From JAUASW01 sp036880965 (GTDB lineage Bacteria > Pseudomonadota > Gammaproteobacteria > Burkholderiales > Burkholderiaceae_C): a DNA stretch of 64,000 bases. Position numbers and translations under genes: made by a program. Below the pieces are notes generated by a model. The model was not told where the DNA came from. It saw only the letters and a program-made list of their open reading frames with translations, and ran no database searches. Each line of letters opens with the position of its first letter. Within the stretch, counting starts at the first letter, position 1. Below, in pieces: positions 8,859 through 17,359 of the stretch. The DNA lies in NCBI RefSeq assembly GCF_036880965.1, contig NZ_JBAJMV010000002.1:434001-498000 (forward strand). Reading direction: 5' to 3'.

Positions 8859-9880
8859 TGATTCACCGCAGCAGGCATGGCACGCGGCGCACCGCTGCTC
8901 TCACGCACCACGAGGCGCGGGGTGAGCAGCACGTCCTTCAAGGGTGCGCCGGGGTTCTCGATGCGGTCCAGCAGGACCTTGCCAGCCTCGCGCCCCAACT
9001 CCTTGATCGACACGCCCACCGTGGTCAGGGCCGGATAGACGAAGGCGCTCAGCTCCACATCGTCGAAGCCGACCACCGACATCTGCTCGGGCAGCTTGAG
9101 GCCGCTTTCGGCCGCAGCGCGCAAGGCGCCGATGGCCATCATGTCGTTGCTGGCAAAGATGGCCGACAGGCCGGCCGGGCCACGCAGCAATTGACGTGCG
9201 GCTTCGTAGCCGCCGGTATTGCTGAAGTCGCTTTCGATCAGCCAGTCCTCGCCCGGCTGAATGCCGCGCTCGGCCAGGGCACGACGCCAGCCGTCGATAC
9301 GCTCGCAAGCCACCTCGAATTCGGCCGGGCCGCTGATGCAGCCGATGCGGCGGTGGCCCAGGTCCAGCAGATGGCGGACCGCCTGGTAGGCGCCATCCTG
9401 GTTGTGAACCGATACCCGGTCGGCCTTGGCGCCGGCCACCAGGCGGTCCACCGTCACCGCCGGCACCGTGGCCAGCTTGAAGATGCGTGCCAGCGCCGCG
9501 GCATCACCGGCCGAGGACAGCAGCAGGCCGTCCACGCGCTTCTCGAGCAGCGTGCGCATGTATTGCTGCTGGCGGCGCGGGTCGTTGTCGGAGTTGCACA
9601 GGAAGACCGAGTAGCCGGCCGAACGGCAGCAGTCCTCGACGCCGCAAACCAGCTCGGCAAAGAAGGGGTTGACCACCGTCGGTATCAGCACGCCGATGAT
9701 CTTGGTTTCGCTCTTGCGCAAGGAGCGGGCCACGGCACTGGGCAGATAGCCGATCTCCTCGACCGCAGCCAGCACGCGCCTGCGCGCATCTGCGCTGACC
9801 GGCCGGGTTTCGTTCAGGACATGGGAGACGGTGGTGAACGACACCCCCGCCAAGGCCGCGACATCTTTGATCGTGCTCAC
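8855..9880 (-). CDS. LacI-family transcriptional regulator of the nucleoside/ribose operon
   Basis: A 341-residue repressor-type regulator of the RbsR/PurR branch. The DNA-binding head is at the very N-terminus (STIKDVAALAGVSFTTVSHVLN), followed by the hinge helix SAVARSLR and a periplasmic-binding-protein-like core from about residue 60 (KIIGVLIPTVVNPFFAELV). The start was set at the GTG at 9880, because LacI proteins begin immediately before this helix; the longer in-frame extension has no family support. It is first in the operon and overlaps rbsK by ATGA. A near-perfect LacI-type operator lies about 103-118 bases upstream (9983-9998), so autoregulation is likely. The ligand may be ribose, a ribose phosphate or a purine. 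Confidence 0.92.
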   Translation of the reverse strand: MSTIKDVAALAGVSFTTVSHVLNETRPVSADARRRVLAAVEEIGYLPSAVARSLRKSETKIIGVLIPTVVNPFFAELVCGVEDCCRSAGYSVFLCNSDNDPRRQQQYMRTLLEKRVDGLLLSSAGDAAALARIFKLATVPAVTVDRLVAGAKADRVSVHNQDGAYQAVRHLLDLGHRRIGCISGPAEFEVACERIDGWRRALAERGIQPGEDWLIESDFSNTGGYEAARQLLRGPAGLSAIFASNDMMAIGALRAAAESGLKLPEQMSVVGFDDVELSAFVYPALTTVGVSIKELGREAGKVLLDRIENPGAPLKDVLLTPRLVVRESSGAPRAMPAAVNQ

Positions 9881-9982
9881 GAATCTCAGCCTGATGCAGG
9901 AAAACCAAGCGCTGGCGGCCCGGATCTGCTGCCTAGGTCGCGCAGAGGAAGCCTCGCTTGGCGAGTGATGGATGAATTGCGC

Positions 9983-9998
9983 CAGCAAACGTTTGGCG
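9983..9998. promoter_or_regulatory. LacI/PurR-type operator upstream of the lacI-rbsK operon
   Basis: The sequence CAGCAAACGTTTGGCG contains the perfect 10-bp palindrome CAAACGTTTG (9986-9995) with the central CG pair typical of LacI-family operators; E. coli PurR and RbsR sites have the same AAACGTTT core. It lies 103 bases before the GTG of the regulator gene, where a promoter would be expected. Binding by the product of the adjacent gene is an inference. Confidence 0.65.
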
Positions 9999-10128
9999 CC
10001 GGAGTGCCAGCATAGCCCAAAAGCGACTCAATACCGCGCCTCATGAGCTGCCTGCTGCTGGAGCTCGATGCCATACAGGCCACGTATCAACCGGACGGTG
10101 GTCACCGACGACTTGACCCCTGCAGGCC

Positions 10129-11442
10129 TCAGGGACGATCCAATTGGCGCAAGCTCGCCCGGGCCTGCTCGGCCTGCGAGAACCTGGGGTCAAGCTCCAG
10201 CGCCGCTTGAATGGCGGCCTTGGCCTTGGCCTTGTCGCCACTGCCGGCATAGACCTGGCCCAGCAGGTAATGCGTTTCAGGCAGCGCCTTTGCATTGCCA
10301 CGCACCAGGGGCTCCAGCAGCTTGATCGCCTCTGCCGATTCGCCGCGCTTGAAATGGACCCATGCCAGTGTTCCCTTGAAACGCGGCTCCTCACCGTTCA
10401 AGGCAACGGCCTGCTTGGCCCAGGCCAAACCCTTGTCCGCCACGTCGCTGCGCTCCGCAGCCAGCCAGGCCAGGTTGTTGAAGCCCACGGCCATCTGGGG
10501 CGAGAGCCTGACAGCCTCCTTGTAGGCTGCCATCGCTTCATCTGACCGGTTCTGCATTTGCTGGGCCATGCCCAGCTTCAGGTATGCAAGGCTGGACCGA
10601 GGATTGGCCTTGACCGCATCGGCAAAGCTGCGCAGCGCAGCGTCAGGCTTGCCCTGGTTCAACAGCAGGTCACCCTTGCCCAGGTAAGCGTCAATCAGAC
10701 CAGGGCTGAGCTTGAGCGCCTGGTCATAGCTCGCCAGCGCTGCACTGGTGTTGCCGGTCTGCGCCTGGGCGCGCGCCAGGCCCAGCACGGGCAAGGGATT
10801 GGTAGGCGCCAGCCTGGCCGACTCAGTGAAGGAGTCGATGGCTTGGCCGGCCTTGCCAGTGAGCAGGAGCATGGTGCCCAGCGCATTGTGTGCGCCGCCC
10901 AGCTTGGGGTTGATGACCAATGCACGGCGGAAGTAGTCCGCCGCCACGTCGGGCTTGCCATGGACATTGAAGTACAAGTCGCCAAGATCAACCAGCACGT
11001 TGGTTGCGCGGGGATCGGCCTTCAACGCCGCCTGCTTGAAGGATTCTGCCTTCTGGTACTCGCCGCGGGCATAGTGGAGACTGCCCCAGGCGGACAGGGT
11101 TGCCGGATCATCGGGCGCCACTCGCAGCGCCTCAGTCAGCCACTTGTTCACCAGCTCCGGTTGATTCGCAACCCGCGCGCTTTCAGCGAGCTGGAGCCAG
11201 GGCTCAGGCCAATACGGGGCCAGCTTCGTCGCCGCCTGAAACAGCGCTCGCGCCTTCTCATGATCACGTTTGGCCAGCGCGGCAAGCCCCTGTTCAAGCT
11301 TCGCTTGCGCCGCCAGCAGACCAGAAGCGGACGCCGGCTTGGCGCCCGCCTGAGCAGCGATCGGCTCCGCCATCACGATGTGCAGGTTGAGACTGCAGAG
11401 CAGGAAAGCAGTGAGCGGCAAATAGCGGAGTTTCATCGACAT
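10129..11442 (-). CDS. exported tetratricopeptide-repeat protein
   Basis: About 437 residues, with a signal peptide (KLRYLPLTAFLLCSLNLHIV, cleavage near AEPIAA) followed by roughly ten TPR units up to the C-terminus. Repeats are recognisable by their recurring W/L-G-Y-A-P pattern, for example AWGSLHYARGEYQKAESFKQ and AYLGKGDLLLNQGKPDAALR. TPR arrays bind peptides or proteins, so this may be a periplasmic scaffold. It lies behind the PEP-CTERM gene on the same strand, separated by a terminator-like hairpin. TPR proteins are commonly found with exosortase systems, but no catalytic role can be assigned. ATGs at 11442 and 11436 and a TTG at 11451 are all possible starts; none has a strong ribosome site. 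Confidence 0.85.
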   Translation of the reverse strand: MSMKLRYLPLTAFLLCSLNLHIVMAEPIAAQAGAKPASASGLLAAQAKLEQGLAALAKRDHEKARALFQAATKLAPYWPEPWLQLAESARVANQPELVNKWLTEALRVAPDDPATLSAWGSLHYARGEYQKAESFKQAALKADPRATNVLVDLGDLYFNVHGKPDVAADYFRRALVINPKLGGAHNALGTMLLLTGKAGQAIDSFTESARLAPTNPLPVLGLARAQAQTGNTSAALASYDQALKLSPGLIDAYLGKGDLLLNQGKPDAALRSFADAVKANPRSSLAYLKLGMAQQMQNRSDEAMAAYKEAVRLSPQMAVGFNNLAWLAAERSDVADKGLAWAKQAVALNGEEPRFKGTLAWVHFKRGESAEAIKLLEPLVRGNAKALPETHYLLGQVYAGSGDKAKAKAAIQAALELDPRFSQAEQARASLRQLDRP

Positions 11443-11456
11443 CCCGTTCAAGAATT

Positions 11457-11490
11457 GAAAAGCCCCTCGTCGGCTATGCCGGCGAGGGGC
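11457..11490 (-). terminator. hairpin between PEP-CTERM gene and TPR gene
   Basis: An inverted repeat with arms GCCCCTCG...CGAGGGGC plus an inner CGGC/GCCG (one mismatch), loop ATA, is followed on the minus strand by TTTT. It looks like an intrinsic terminator for the PEP-CTERM gene, placed only 15 bases before the TPR start, so it may act as an attenuator. Confidence 0.7.
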
Positions 11491-11510
11491 CGAGTCATGG
11501 ACCGCAGAGA

Positions 11511-12569
11511 TTATGCGGCGACCGACTTGCGGCGGCGAGCGCCGACAGCAGCCAGCAGGCCCAGGCCGACGAGCGCCAGGCTGGCAGGTTCGGGAACGTC
11601 ACCGCGATCCGGCGGAACCAGCACACCACCCGCGGCGCCGAAGCCGAAGATGAAGGTGTCGGGTGCGCCGGTCGAAGAATCGCAACCGGTCAGGCCTCCG
11701 GTGCACGAACCGTAGGAGTACAGGCCGATCTCGACGTCGGACGAGTCGCCGTCAACCAGGCTGCGGGCCAGGTCGGCTGCTGCCTTGGTCGGCGCCACAC
11801 CATAGTAGGTTGCGAAGGTGCGGGTTGCACCATTGGCCAGGGCTTCGAACTCGAAGTCGAACAGGGCGCCTTGGTCACGGCCTTCCGAGTTGACGAAGTT
11901 CTGGTTCTGCAGGCCATAGCTGCTGAAGCTGAACGGATTGCCGTAGTTGAAACCGTTGTTGTCGGAACGATAGAGGTTGCTGCCATTGGCCAGCCCCAAC
12001 CCTGCCGGAACACCCTGGATGCTCACCGACTCGTAGCCAGGAGAAGGAATGTCCCAGTCCATCACGCGACGGTAGACCAGGTCGCTGGCCGCCAGTGCCG
12101 TGCCGGTCATGTTCTTGATCGACACCAGCACTTCGTACAGATACGGGGTACCTGCGATCGGGTGGTAATCGTGGGTGACCTGCAGGATCGCAGCGCCAGT
12201 TGCGCTCAACACATTCACCACCGACACAGCGGTGCTGGCCGTCGAGTTGAAGCTGACCAGCGAGAGATTGGCCACGCCTTCGCCAGCGCTGTTGGCCGCG
12301 CCATATTGGCCCGTGCTGCGCAGGCCGACACCCCAACCTTCGCAGGTGCAACCGGGCGAAGTCGAATCGGAATTGGTGCGGACCGAGCGAAGGCCGACCA
12401 CTGTGGTGCCGGAGCCGCTAGCTGGCGTTCCGCCGCCAACATTCAGGTCACCGTAGGCGCGCACGCCCATCTGGACTTCCGAGTTCTGGATGATGGCCTG
12501 GGCACTGGCCCCGCCTGCCATCGCCAACACGGCAAGCGCCGTGGCAATCCGAGTAGCAAGATATTTCAT
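11511..12569 (-). CDS. PEP-CTERM sorting domain protein
   Basis: A 352-residue exported protein with signal peptide (MKYLATRIATALAVLAMAGG, cleavage near SAQA) and a C-terminal PEP-CTERM tail: VPEPASLALVGLGLLA, a hydrophobic helix, then the basic end GARRRK. Such tails are recognised and cut by exosortase and direct proteins to the envelope or exopolysaccharide. The body between is a secreted-type beta-rich region with Cys pairs (PGCTCEGWG, GSCTGGLTGCDSS) and no recognised enzyme motif. The start ATG follows GAGGT at 7 bases. Accessory genes of the exosortase A system lie at 57-63 kb in this window, which makes this a probable substrate. Function beyond sorting is unknown. Confidence 0.92.
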   Translation of the reverse strand: MKYLATRIATALAVLAMAGGASAQAIIQNSEVQMGVRAYGDLNVGGGTPASGSGTTVVGLRSVRTNSDSTSPGCTCEGWGVGLRSTGQYGAANSAGEGVANLSLVSFNSTASTAVSVVNVLSATGAAILQVTHDYHPIAGTPYLYEVLVSIKNMTGTALAASDLVYRRVMDWDIPSPGYESVSIQGVPAGLGLANGSNLYRSDNNGFNYGNPFSFSSYGLQNQNFVNSEGRDQGALFDFEFEALANGATRTFATYYGVAPTKAAADLARSLVDGDSSDVEIGLYSYGSCTGGLTGCDSSTGAPDTFIFGFGAAGGVLVPPDRGDVPEPASLALVGLGLLAAVGARRRKSVAA

Positions 12570-12769
12570 GTTGAGACCTCACGGTAATGGACAGGAAGCA
12601 CAAAGCATCTTTGATGCCAGCTCAAAATCCTTCCAATAAATCAACAAGATAGAACCGGGCGAATCGCGCACGGAGCAAGAAAATGTAAAGGCGTCCGACA
12701 TCCCCTAAGTTGATGCCAGCTGACGCGCAAATTGCTCTTCGCTCAGTGTCGACATCAACATCGAGCCAG

Positions 12770-12809
12770 AAAAAAAAGATCTCCCGGCGCCCGAGCGCTC
12801 GGGAGATCT
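12770..12809 (-). terminator. intrinsic terminator of gltA
   Basis: Arms AGATCTCCCG and CGGGAGATCT (perfect 10-bp stem) are followed on the minus strand by eight T. An overlapping perfect palindrome CCCGAGCGCTCGGG lies inside. It closes the sdhCDAB-sdhE-gltA unit. The rest of the 12570-12828 gap shows no convincing gene; it must hold the promoter of the PEP-CTERM gene. Confidence 0.9.
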
Positions 12810-12828
12810 TCATCAGTACGCGAGTGGC

Positions 12829-14139
12829 TTAACGCTGCGCGATCGGCTTGACGTCGCGGCTGGTGGCGCCGACGAAGAGCTGGCGCGGACGGCCGATCTT
12901 GTACTCCGGGTCGCCGATCATTTCGTTCAGCTGGGCAATCCAGCCCACCGTGCGGGCCAGGGCGAAGATGGCAGTGAACAGCGGCACCGGGATGCCGATG
13001 GCGCGTTGCACGATGCCCGAATAGAAGTCGACGTTCGGGTAGAGCTTGCGGGCGACGAAGTACTCGTCTTCCAGCGCAATCTTTTCCAGCGACATGGCCA
13101 GCTTGAACAACGGGTCGTCGTGCAGGCCCAGCTCGTTCAGCACCTCATGGCAGGTTTCGCGCATCAGCTTGGCGCGGGGGTCGTAGTTCTTGTAGACCCG
13201 GTGACCGAAGCCCATCAGCTTGACGCTGCTGTTCTTGTCCTTGACCTGCTTGATGAACTCGCCGATCTTGGCCTCGCCACCCATCTGCTGGATGTCGCTC
13301 AGCATGTTCAGGCAGGCCTCGTTCGCACCGCCGTGAGCCGGGCCCCACAGGCAGGCCACGCCAGCGGCGATGGCTGCAAACGGGTTCGTACCGGAGGAGC
13401 CGCACAGGCGCACGGTGGACGTCGAAGCGTTCTGCTCGTGGTCGGCATGCAGCGTGAAGATCCGGTCCATCGCCCGCACCAGCACGTCGTTGGGCTTGTA
13501 GTCTTCGCAAGGCGTGGCAAACATCATGCGCATGAAGTTGCCAGCGTACGAGAGATCGTTCTTCGGATAGATGAAGGGCTGGCCGATCGTGTACTTGTAG
13601 GCCATCGACACCAGCGTGGGCATCTTGGCGATCAGGCGGATCGCCGAGATCTCGCGGTGCTCCGGGTTATTGATGTCGGTGCTGTCGTGATAGAACGACG
13701 ACATCGCGCCCACCAGGCCCGTCATCACGGCCATCGGGTGGGCATCGCGACGGAAGCCGCGAAGGAAGAACTGCATCTGCTCGTTGACCATCGTGTGGTG
13801 CATCACGCGGTCTTCGAAGCTGGCCTTCTGGTCGGCGTTCGGCAGCTCTCCGTACAGCAGCAGGTAGCAGGTCTCGAGGTAGTCGCAGTTCACGGCGAGC
13901 TGCTCGATGGGGTAGCCGCGGTACAGCAGCTCGCCCTTGTCGCCATCGATGTAGGTGATGGTCGAGTTGCACGAAGCTGTGGACAGGAAGCCCGGGTCGT
14001 AAGTGAACTTGCCCGTCTGCGCGTAGAGCTTGCGGATGTCGATGACATCCGGTCCGACCGAGCCCTTGTAGATGGGCAGATCCATTTGCGGACTGCCGTC
14101 AGAGAACGACAGGGTGGCTTTGACTTCAGACGGGGTCAT
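12829..14139 (-). CDS. gltA: citrate synthase
   Basis: Condenses oxaloacetate and acetyl-CoA to citrate, the entry step of the TCA cycle. The 436-residue protein is the Gram-negative type II (hexameric, NADH-sensitive) length. Catalytic residues are in GPAHGGANE and MGFGHRVYKNYDPRA (His) and in the C-terminal NVDFYSGIVQRAIGIP (Asp). Two in-frame ATGs exist, at 14145 and 14139. The ribosome site AAAGGA abuts the first at 1-2 bases but is 6 bases from the second, so 14139 is preferred, giving MTPSEVKATLSF as N-terminus. It is the last gene of the sdh unit, 40 bases after sdhE. Confidence 0.98.
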   Translation of the reverse strand: MTPSEVKATLSFSDGSPQMDLPIYKGSVGPDVIDIRKLYAQTGKFTYDPGFLSTASCNSTITYIDGDKGELLYRGYPIEQLAVNCDYLETCYLLLYGELPNADQKASFEDRVMHHTMVNEQMQFFLRGFRRDAHPMAVMTGLVGAMSSFYHDSTDINNPEHREISAIRLIAKMPTLVSMAYKYTIGQPFIYPKNDLSYAGNFMRMMFATPCEDYKPNDVLVRAMDRIFTLHADHEQNASTSTVRLCGSSGTNPFAAIAAGVACLWGPAHGGANEACLNMLSDIQQMGGEAKIGEFIKQVKDKNSSVKLMGFGHRVYKNYDPRAKLMRETCHEVLNELGLHDDPLFKLAMSLEKIALEDEYFVARKLYPNVDFYSGIVQRAIGIPVPLFTAIFALARTVGWIAQLNEMIGDPEYKIGRPRQLFVGATSRDVKPIAQR

Positions 14140-14179
14140 GGTCATTCCTTTGGGGTTCCGGGGTAATGCTTAACAAAAC

Positions 14180-14458
14180 TCAGGTGACGGTCCGGAGCAG
14201 GCTCAGGACCTCTTGCACATCGGCACGAACGAGTTCGCCTTCAGGCTCCTTGCGGCGCAGCAGCAGATCGAGCAGATCGTTGTCAGACAGATCCATCAAC
14301 ACTCGCAGGCCTTCCGCCTGAAACTCGGTCAGTGACTCGGCATGGCGATTGAAGAAGCGCTCGATGAAGAGATCGTTCTCCAGCAGGCCCCGCCGGCAGC
14401 GCCAGCGCAGCTTGGACAGAAACCTCTCGTCGATCAGCGTGGCTTCCATGTTCGCCAT
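14180..14458 (-). CDS. sdhE: succinate dehydrogenase flavinylation/assembly factor SdhE
   Basis: A 92-residue member of the SdhE/YgfY family, which promotes covalent FAD attachment to SdhA. The diagnostic RGxxE motif is present as RGLLE at residues 23-27, followed by the helical FIERFFNRHAESLTE region. It lies directly between sdhB (18 bases upstream) and gltA, the usual place in Burkholderiales. The ATG at 14458 is taken; a second ATG three codons in is possible. Confidence 0.95.
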   Translation of the reverse strand: MANMEATLIDERFLSKLRWRCRRGLLENDLFIERFFNRHAESLTEFQAEGLRVLMDLSDNDLLDLLLRRKEPEGELVRADVQEVLSLLRTVT

Positions 14459-14476
14459 GACTTTTCTTTGCGCTGA

Positions 14477-15178
14477 TCAGACCGCGCGGCGGACCATCAG
14501 TTCCTTGATCTTGCCGATCGCCTTGGTCGGGTTCAGACCCTTGGGGCAGACGTCGACGCAGTTCATGATCGTATGGCAACGGAACAGGCGGTAAGGATCT
14601 TCGAGGTTGTCCAGGCGAGCTGCCGTGTCTTCGTCGCGGCTGTCCGCGATGAAGCGGTAGGCCTGAAGCAAACCAGCCGGGCCGACGAACTTGTCCGGGT
14701 TCCACCAGAAGCTCGGGCAGCTCGTCGAGCAGCTCGCGCACAGGATGCACTCGTACAGGCCGTCCAGCTCTTCGCGCTCCACCGGCGACTGCAGGCGTTC
14801 CTTGTCGGGCGGCGGGTTGTCGTTGACCAGGTAGGGCTTGATCGAGTTGTACTGCTTGAAGAACTGCGTCATGTCGACGATCAGGTCGCGCACAACGGGC
14901 AGGCCCGGCAGCGGCTTCAAGGTGATCACGCCCGGCAGCGTCAGCATGTTGGTCAGGCAGGCCAGGCCGTTCTTGCCGTTGATGTTCATCGCGTCCGAAC
15001 CGCAGACGCCTTCGCGGCAGCTGCGACGGAAGGACAGCGTCGGGTCGACCGCCTTCAGCTTGACCAGGGCGTCCAGCAACATGCGCTCGTGCCCATCCAG
15101 CTCGACCTCGAGGGTCTGCATATAGGGCTTGGCATCCTTGTCCGGGTCGTAGCGGTAGATCTGGAAAGTGCGCTTCAT
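14477..15178 (-). CDS. sdhB: succinate dehydrogenase iron-sulfur subunit
   Basis: 233 residues; carries electrons from SdhA FAD to the membrane quinone site in complex II. The N-terminal plant-ferredoxin domain has the [2Fe-2S] cysteines in CREGVCGSDAM and LACLTN. The C-terminal domain has the [4Fe-4S]/[3Fe-4S] clusters in CILCASCSTSCPSFWWN and CHTIMNCVDVCPKGLNP. Length is normal. It starts 12 bases after the sdhA stop within the sdhCDAB-sdhE-gltA transcription unit. Confidence 0.98.
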   Translation of the reverse strand: MKRTFQIYRYDPDKDAKPYMQTLEVELDGHERMLLDALVKLKAVDPTLSFRRSCREGVCGSDAMNINGKNGLACLTNMLTLPGVITLKPLPGLPVVRDLIVDMTQFFKQYNSIKPYLVNDNPPPDKERLQSPVEREELDGLYECILCASCSTSCPSFWWNPDKFVGPAGLLQAYRFIADSRDEDTAARLDNLEDPYRLFRCHTIMNCVDVCPKGLNPTKAIGKIKELMVRRAV

Positions 15179-15190
15179 TTCATCAATCCT

Positions 15191-16966
15191 TTAGAACGTC
15201 CGGACCTTCGGGGGCACCGATTCCACCGACAGCGGTTGCAGGTTCACCGGCTTGTAGTCGAGGCGATTGCCTTCCGAGTACCACAGCGTGTGCTTCATCC
15301 AGTTCGCGTCGTCGCGGTTCGGATAGTCGTTGTGCGCATGCGCTCCACGACTTTCAGGGCGGGCGGCAGCCGAAATCATCGTGGCCTTGGCGGCCTCGAT
15401 CAGGTTCTCGACTTCCAGCGCCTCGACGCGTTCGGTGTTGAAGACCTTGGACTTGTCCTTCAGGCCAATGCCACCGACGCGCTTGGCGACTTCAAGAATG
15501 TTCTTGACGCCTTCGTCCAGGCTCGCCTGGGTGCGGAACACACCGGCATGCTTCTGCATGGTCGAGCGGATGTCGTTCGCCACGTTCTGCGCGTATTCGC
15601 CGTTGCTGCGATTCTCCAGGGCCGACAGGCGGGCCAGGGTCAGGTCGGCAGCGTCCTTGGGCAGGGGCTTGTGGCTCTTGGTCTTCAGGTTGAAGTCGAC
15701 GATGTGGTTGCCCGCCGCACGGCCGAACACGATCAGGTCCAGCAGCGAGTTCGTGCCCAGGCGGTTGGCGCCGTGCACCGACACGCAGGAGCATTCGCCC
15801 ACGGCATAGAGGCCGTTGACGATGTCGTTGTGCTTGCCGTTCTTCGGGATCACCACCTGGCCATGGATATTGGTTGGGATGCCACCCATCTGGTAATGGA
15901 TGGTCGGCACCACGGGAATAGGTTCCTTGGTGATGTCGACGTTGGCGAAGTTGTGGCCGATCTCCAGCACCGAGGGCAGGCGCTTGGCGATGGTGTCGGC
16001 GCCCAGGTGGGTCATGTCGAGCAGCACATAGTCCTTGTTGGGACCGCAGCCGCGACCTTCCTTGATTTCCTGGTCCATCGACCGCGACACGAAATCGCGC
16101 GGTGCCAGGTCTTTCAGCGTCGGTGCATAGCGCTCCATGAAGCGCTCGCCATTGGCGTTGCGCAGGATGGCGCCCTCGCCTCGGCAGCCTTCAGTCAGCA
16201 GCACGCCGGCACCGGCCACGCCGGTCGGGTGGAACTGCCAGAACTCCATGTCTTCCAGCGGGATGCCGGCACGTGCCGCCATGCCCAGGCCGTCGCCGGT
16301 GTTGATGAAGGCGTTGGTGGAGGCCGCAAAGATGCGGCCTGCGCCACCGGTGGCCATCAAGACCGTCTTGGCTTCGAGGATATGGACTTCGCCGGTTTCC
16401 ATTTCCAGCGCCGTCACGCCCACGGCATCGCCATCGGCGTCACGGATGATGTCGAGCGCCATCCATTCGACGAAGAACTGCGTGCGGGCCTTGACGTTCT
16501 GCTGGTACAGCGTGTGCAGCAAGGCGTGGCCGGTACGGTCGGCCGCGGCGCAGGCGCGCTGCACCGGCTTCTCGCCGTAGTTGGCGGTGTGGCCGCCGAA
16601 CGGGCGCTGGTAGATCGTGCCGTCCGGGTTGCGGTCGAAGGGCATGCCGAAGTGCTCAAGCTCGTAGACGACCTTGGGTGCTTCTCGGCACATGTATTCG
16701 ATGGCGTCCTGGTCGCCGAGCCAGTCGGAGCCCTTGACGGTGTCGAAGAAATGGTAGTGCCAGTTGTCCTCGCTCATGTTGCCGAGCGAGGCGCCGATGC
16801 CGCCTTGCGCCGCCACGGTGTGCGACCGGGTCGGGAAGACCTTGGACAGCACAGCCACGTTCAGGCCAGCCAGCGAGAGTTGCAGCGAGGCGCGCATGCC
16901 GGAACCGCCGGCACCGACGATCACCACATCGAACTTGCGTTTCGCGAGAGTCGATCCAATTTGCAT
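15191..16966 (-). CDS. sdhA: succinate dehydrogenase flavoprotein subunit
   Basis: 591 residues; oxidises succinate to fumarate. The N-terminal FAD-binding Rossmann motif is VVIVGAGGSGMRA, and the His that carries covalent FAD is in TRSHTVAAQGG near residue 45. Substrate-site residues lie in the region FHPTGVAGAGVLLTEG and HYQMGGIPTN. The start ATG at 16966 follows GGAG at 9 bases and lies 2 bases after the sdhD stop, so coupling is likely. A longer in-frame opening upstream runs through sdhD and is not the gene. Confidence 0.98.
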   Translation of the reverse strand: MQIGSTLAKRKFDVVIVGAGGSGMRASLQLSLAGLNVAVLSKVFPTRSHTVAAQGGIGASLGNMSEDNWHYHFFDTVKGSDWLGDQDAIEYMCREAPKVVYELEHFGMPFDRNPDGTIYQRPFGGHTANYGEKPVQRACAAADRTGHALLHTLYQQNVKARTQFFVEWMALDIIRDADGDAVGVTALEMETGEVHILEAKTVLMATGGAGRIFAASTNAFINTGDGLGMAARAGIPLEDMEFWQFHPTGVAGAGVLLTEGCRGEGAILRNANGERFMERYAPTLKDLAPRDFVSRSMDQEIKEGRGCGPNKDYVLLDMTHLGADTIAKRLPSVLEIGHNFANVDITKEPIPVVPTIHYQMGGIPTNIHGQVVIPKNGKHNDIVNGLYAVGECSCVSVHGANRLGTNSLLDLIVFGRAAGNHIVDFNLKTKSHKPLPKDAADLTLARLSALENRSNGEYAQNVANDIRSTMQKHAGVFRTQASLDEGVKNILEVAKRVGGIGLKDKSKVFNTERVEALEVENLIEAAKATMISAAARPESRGAHAHNDYPNRDDANWMKHTLWYSEGNRLDYKPVNLQPLSVESVPPKVRTF

Positions 16967-16968
16967 TT

Positions 16969-17328
16969 TCAAAGTCTCCACAGCACTTGGATCGCCCAGC
17001 CGGCGCAACCCACCAGCCAAACCAGGGTGAAGATGTGCAGCGCAAGGCGCACACCGACCGGCTTGACGTAATCCATCCAGATATCGCGCACGCCGACCCA
17101 GGCGTGGTACGCCAGGGAGACGATCAGGGCGAATGTGATGACCTTCATCCATTGCTGGCTGAAGATGCCTGCCCAGCGCTCATAGCCGAGCGGGCCTGGC
17201 AGCAGCACCTGCACCAGCAGGACGATGGTGAACAGCGCCATCAGGAGAGCCGTGACGCGCTGGGCCAGCCAGTCGCGCAGGCCGTACTTCGCACCAGTGA
17301 CGATGCGCTTGGAACCGAAAGTTGTCAT
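16969..17328 (-). CDS. sdhD: succinate dehydrogenase membrane anchor subunit
   Basis: 119 residues with three transmembrane helices (around residues 24-45, 59-79 and 92-116). It forms with SdhC the cytochrome b556 anchor holding SdhA and SdhB to the membrane and making the quinone site. The His in VSLAYHAWVGVRDIWMDY is the expected haem/quinone-side residue. It sits between sdhC (31 bases) and sdhA (2 bases), as in other Burkholderiales. Confidence 0.95.
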   Translation of the reverse strand: MTTFGSKRIVTGAKYGLRDWLAQRVTALLMALFTIVLLVQVLLPGPLGYERWAGIFSQQWMKVITFALIVSLAYHAWVGVRDIWMDYVKPVGVRLALHIFTLVWLVGCAGWAIQVLWRL

Positions 17329-17359
17329 TGTGTTTTGCCTCGCGAATGCTGGGTGGCAA

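Noticed and set aside
12622..12813. 63-codon frame in the gltA-PEP-CTERM gap
   Set aside because: Runs through the gltA terminator, lacks a ribosome site and has no family resemblance.
14573..17071. 832-codon frame opposite sdhB/sdhA
   Set aside because: Crosses two genuine genes antisense, no ribosome site, no recognisable protein.
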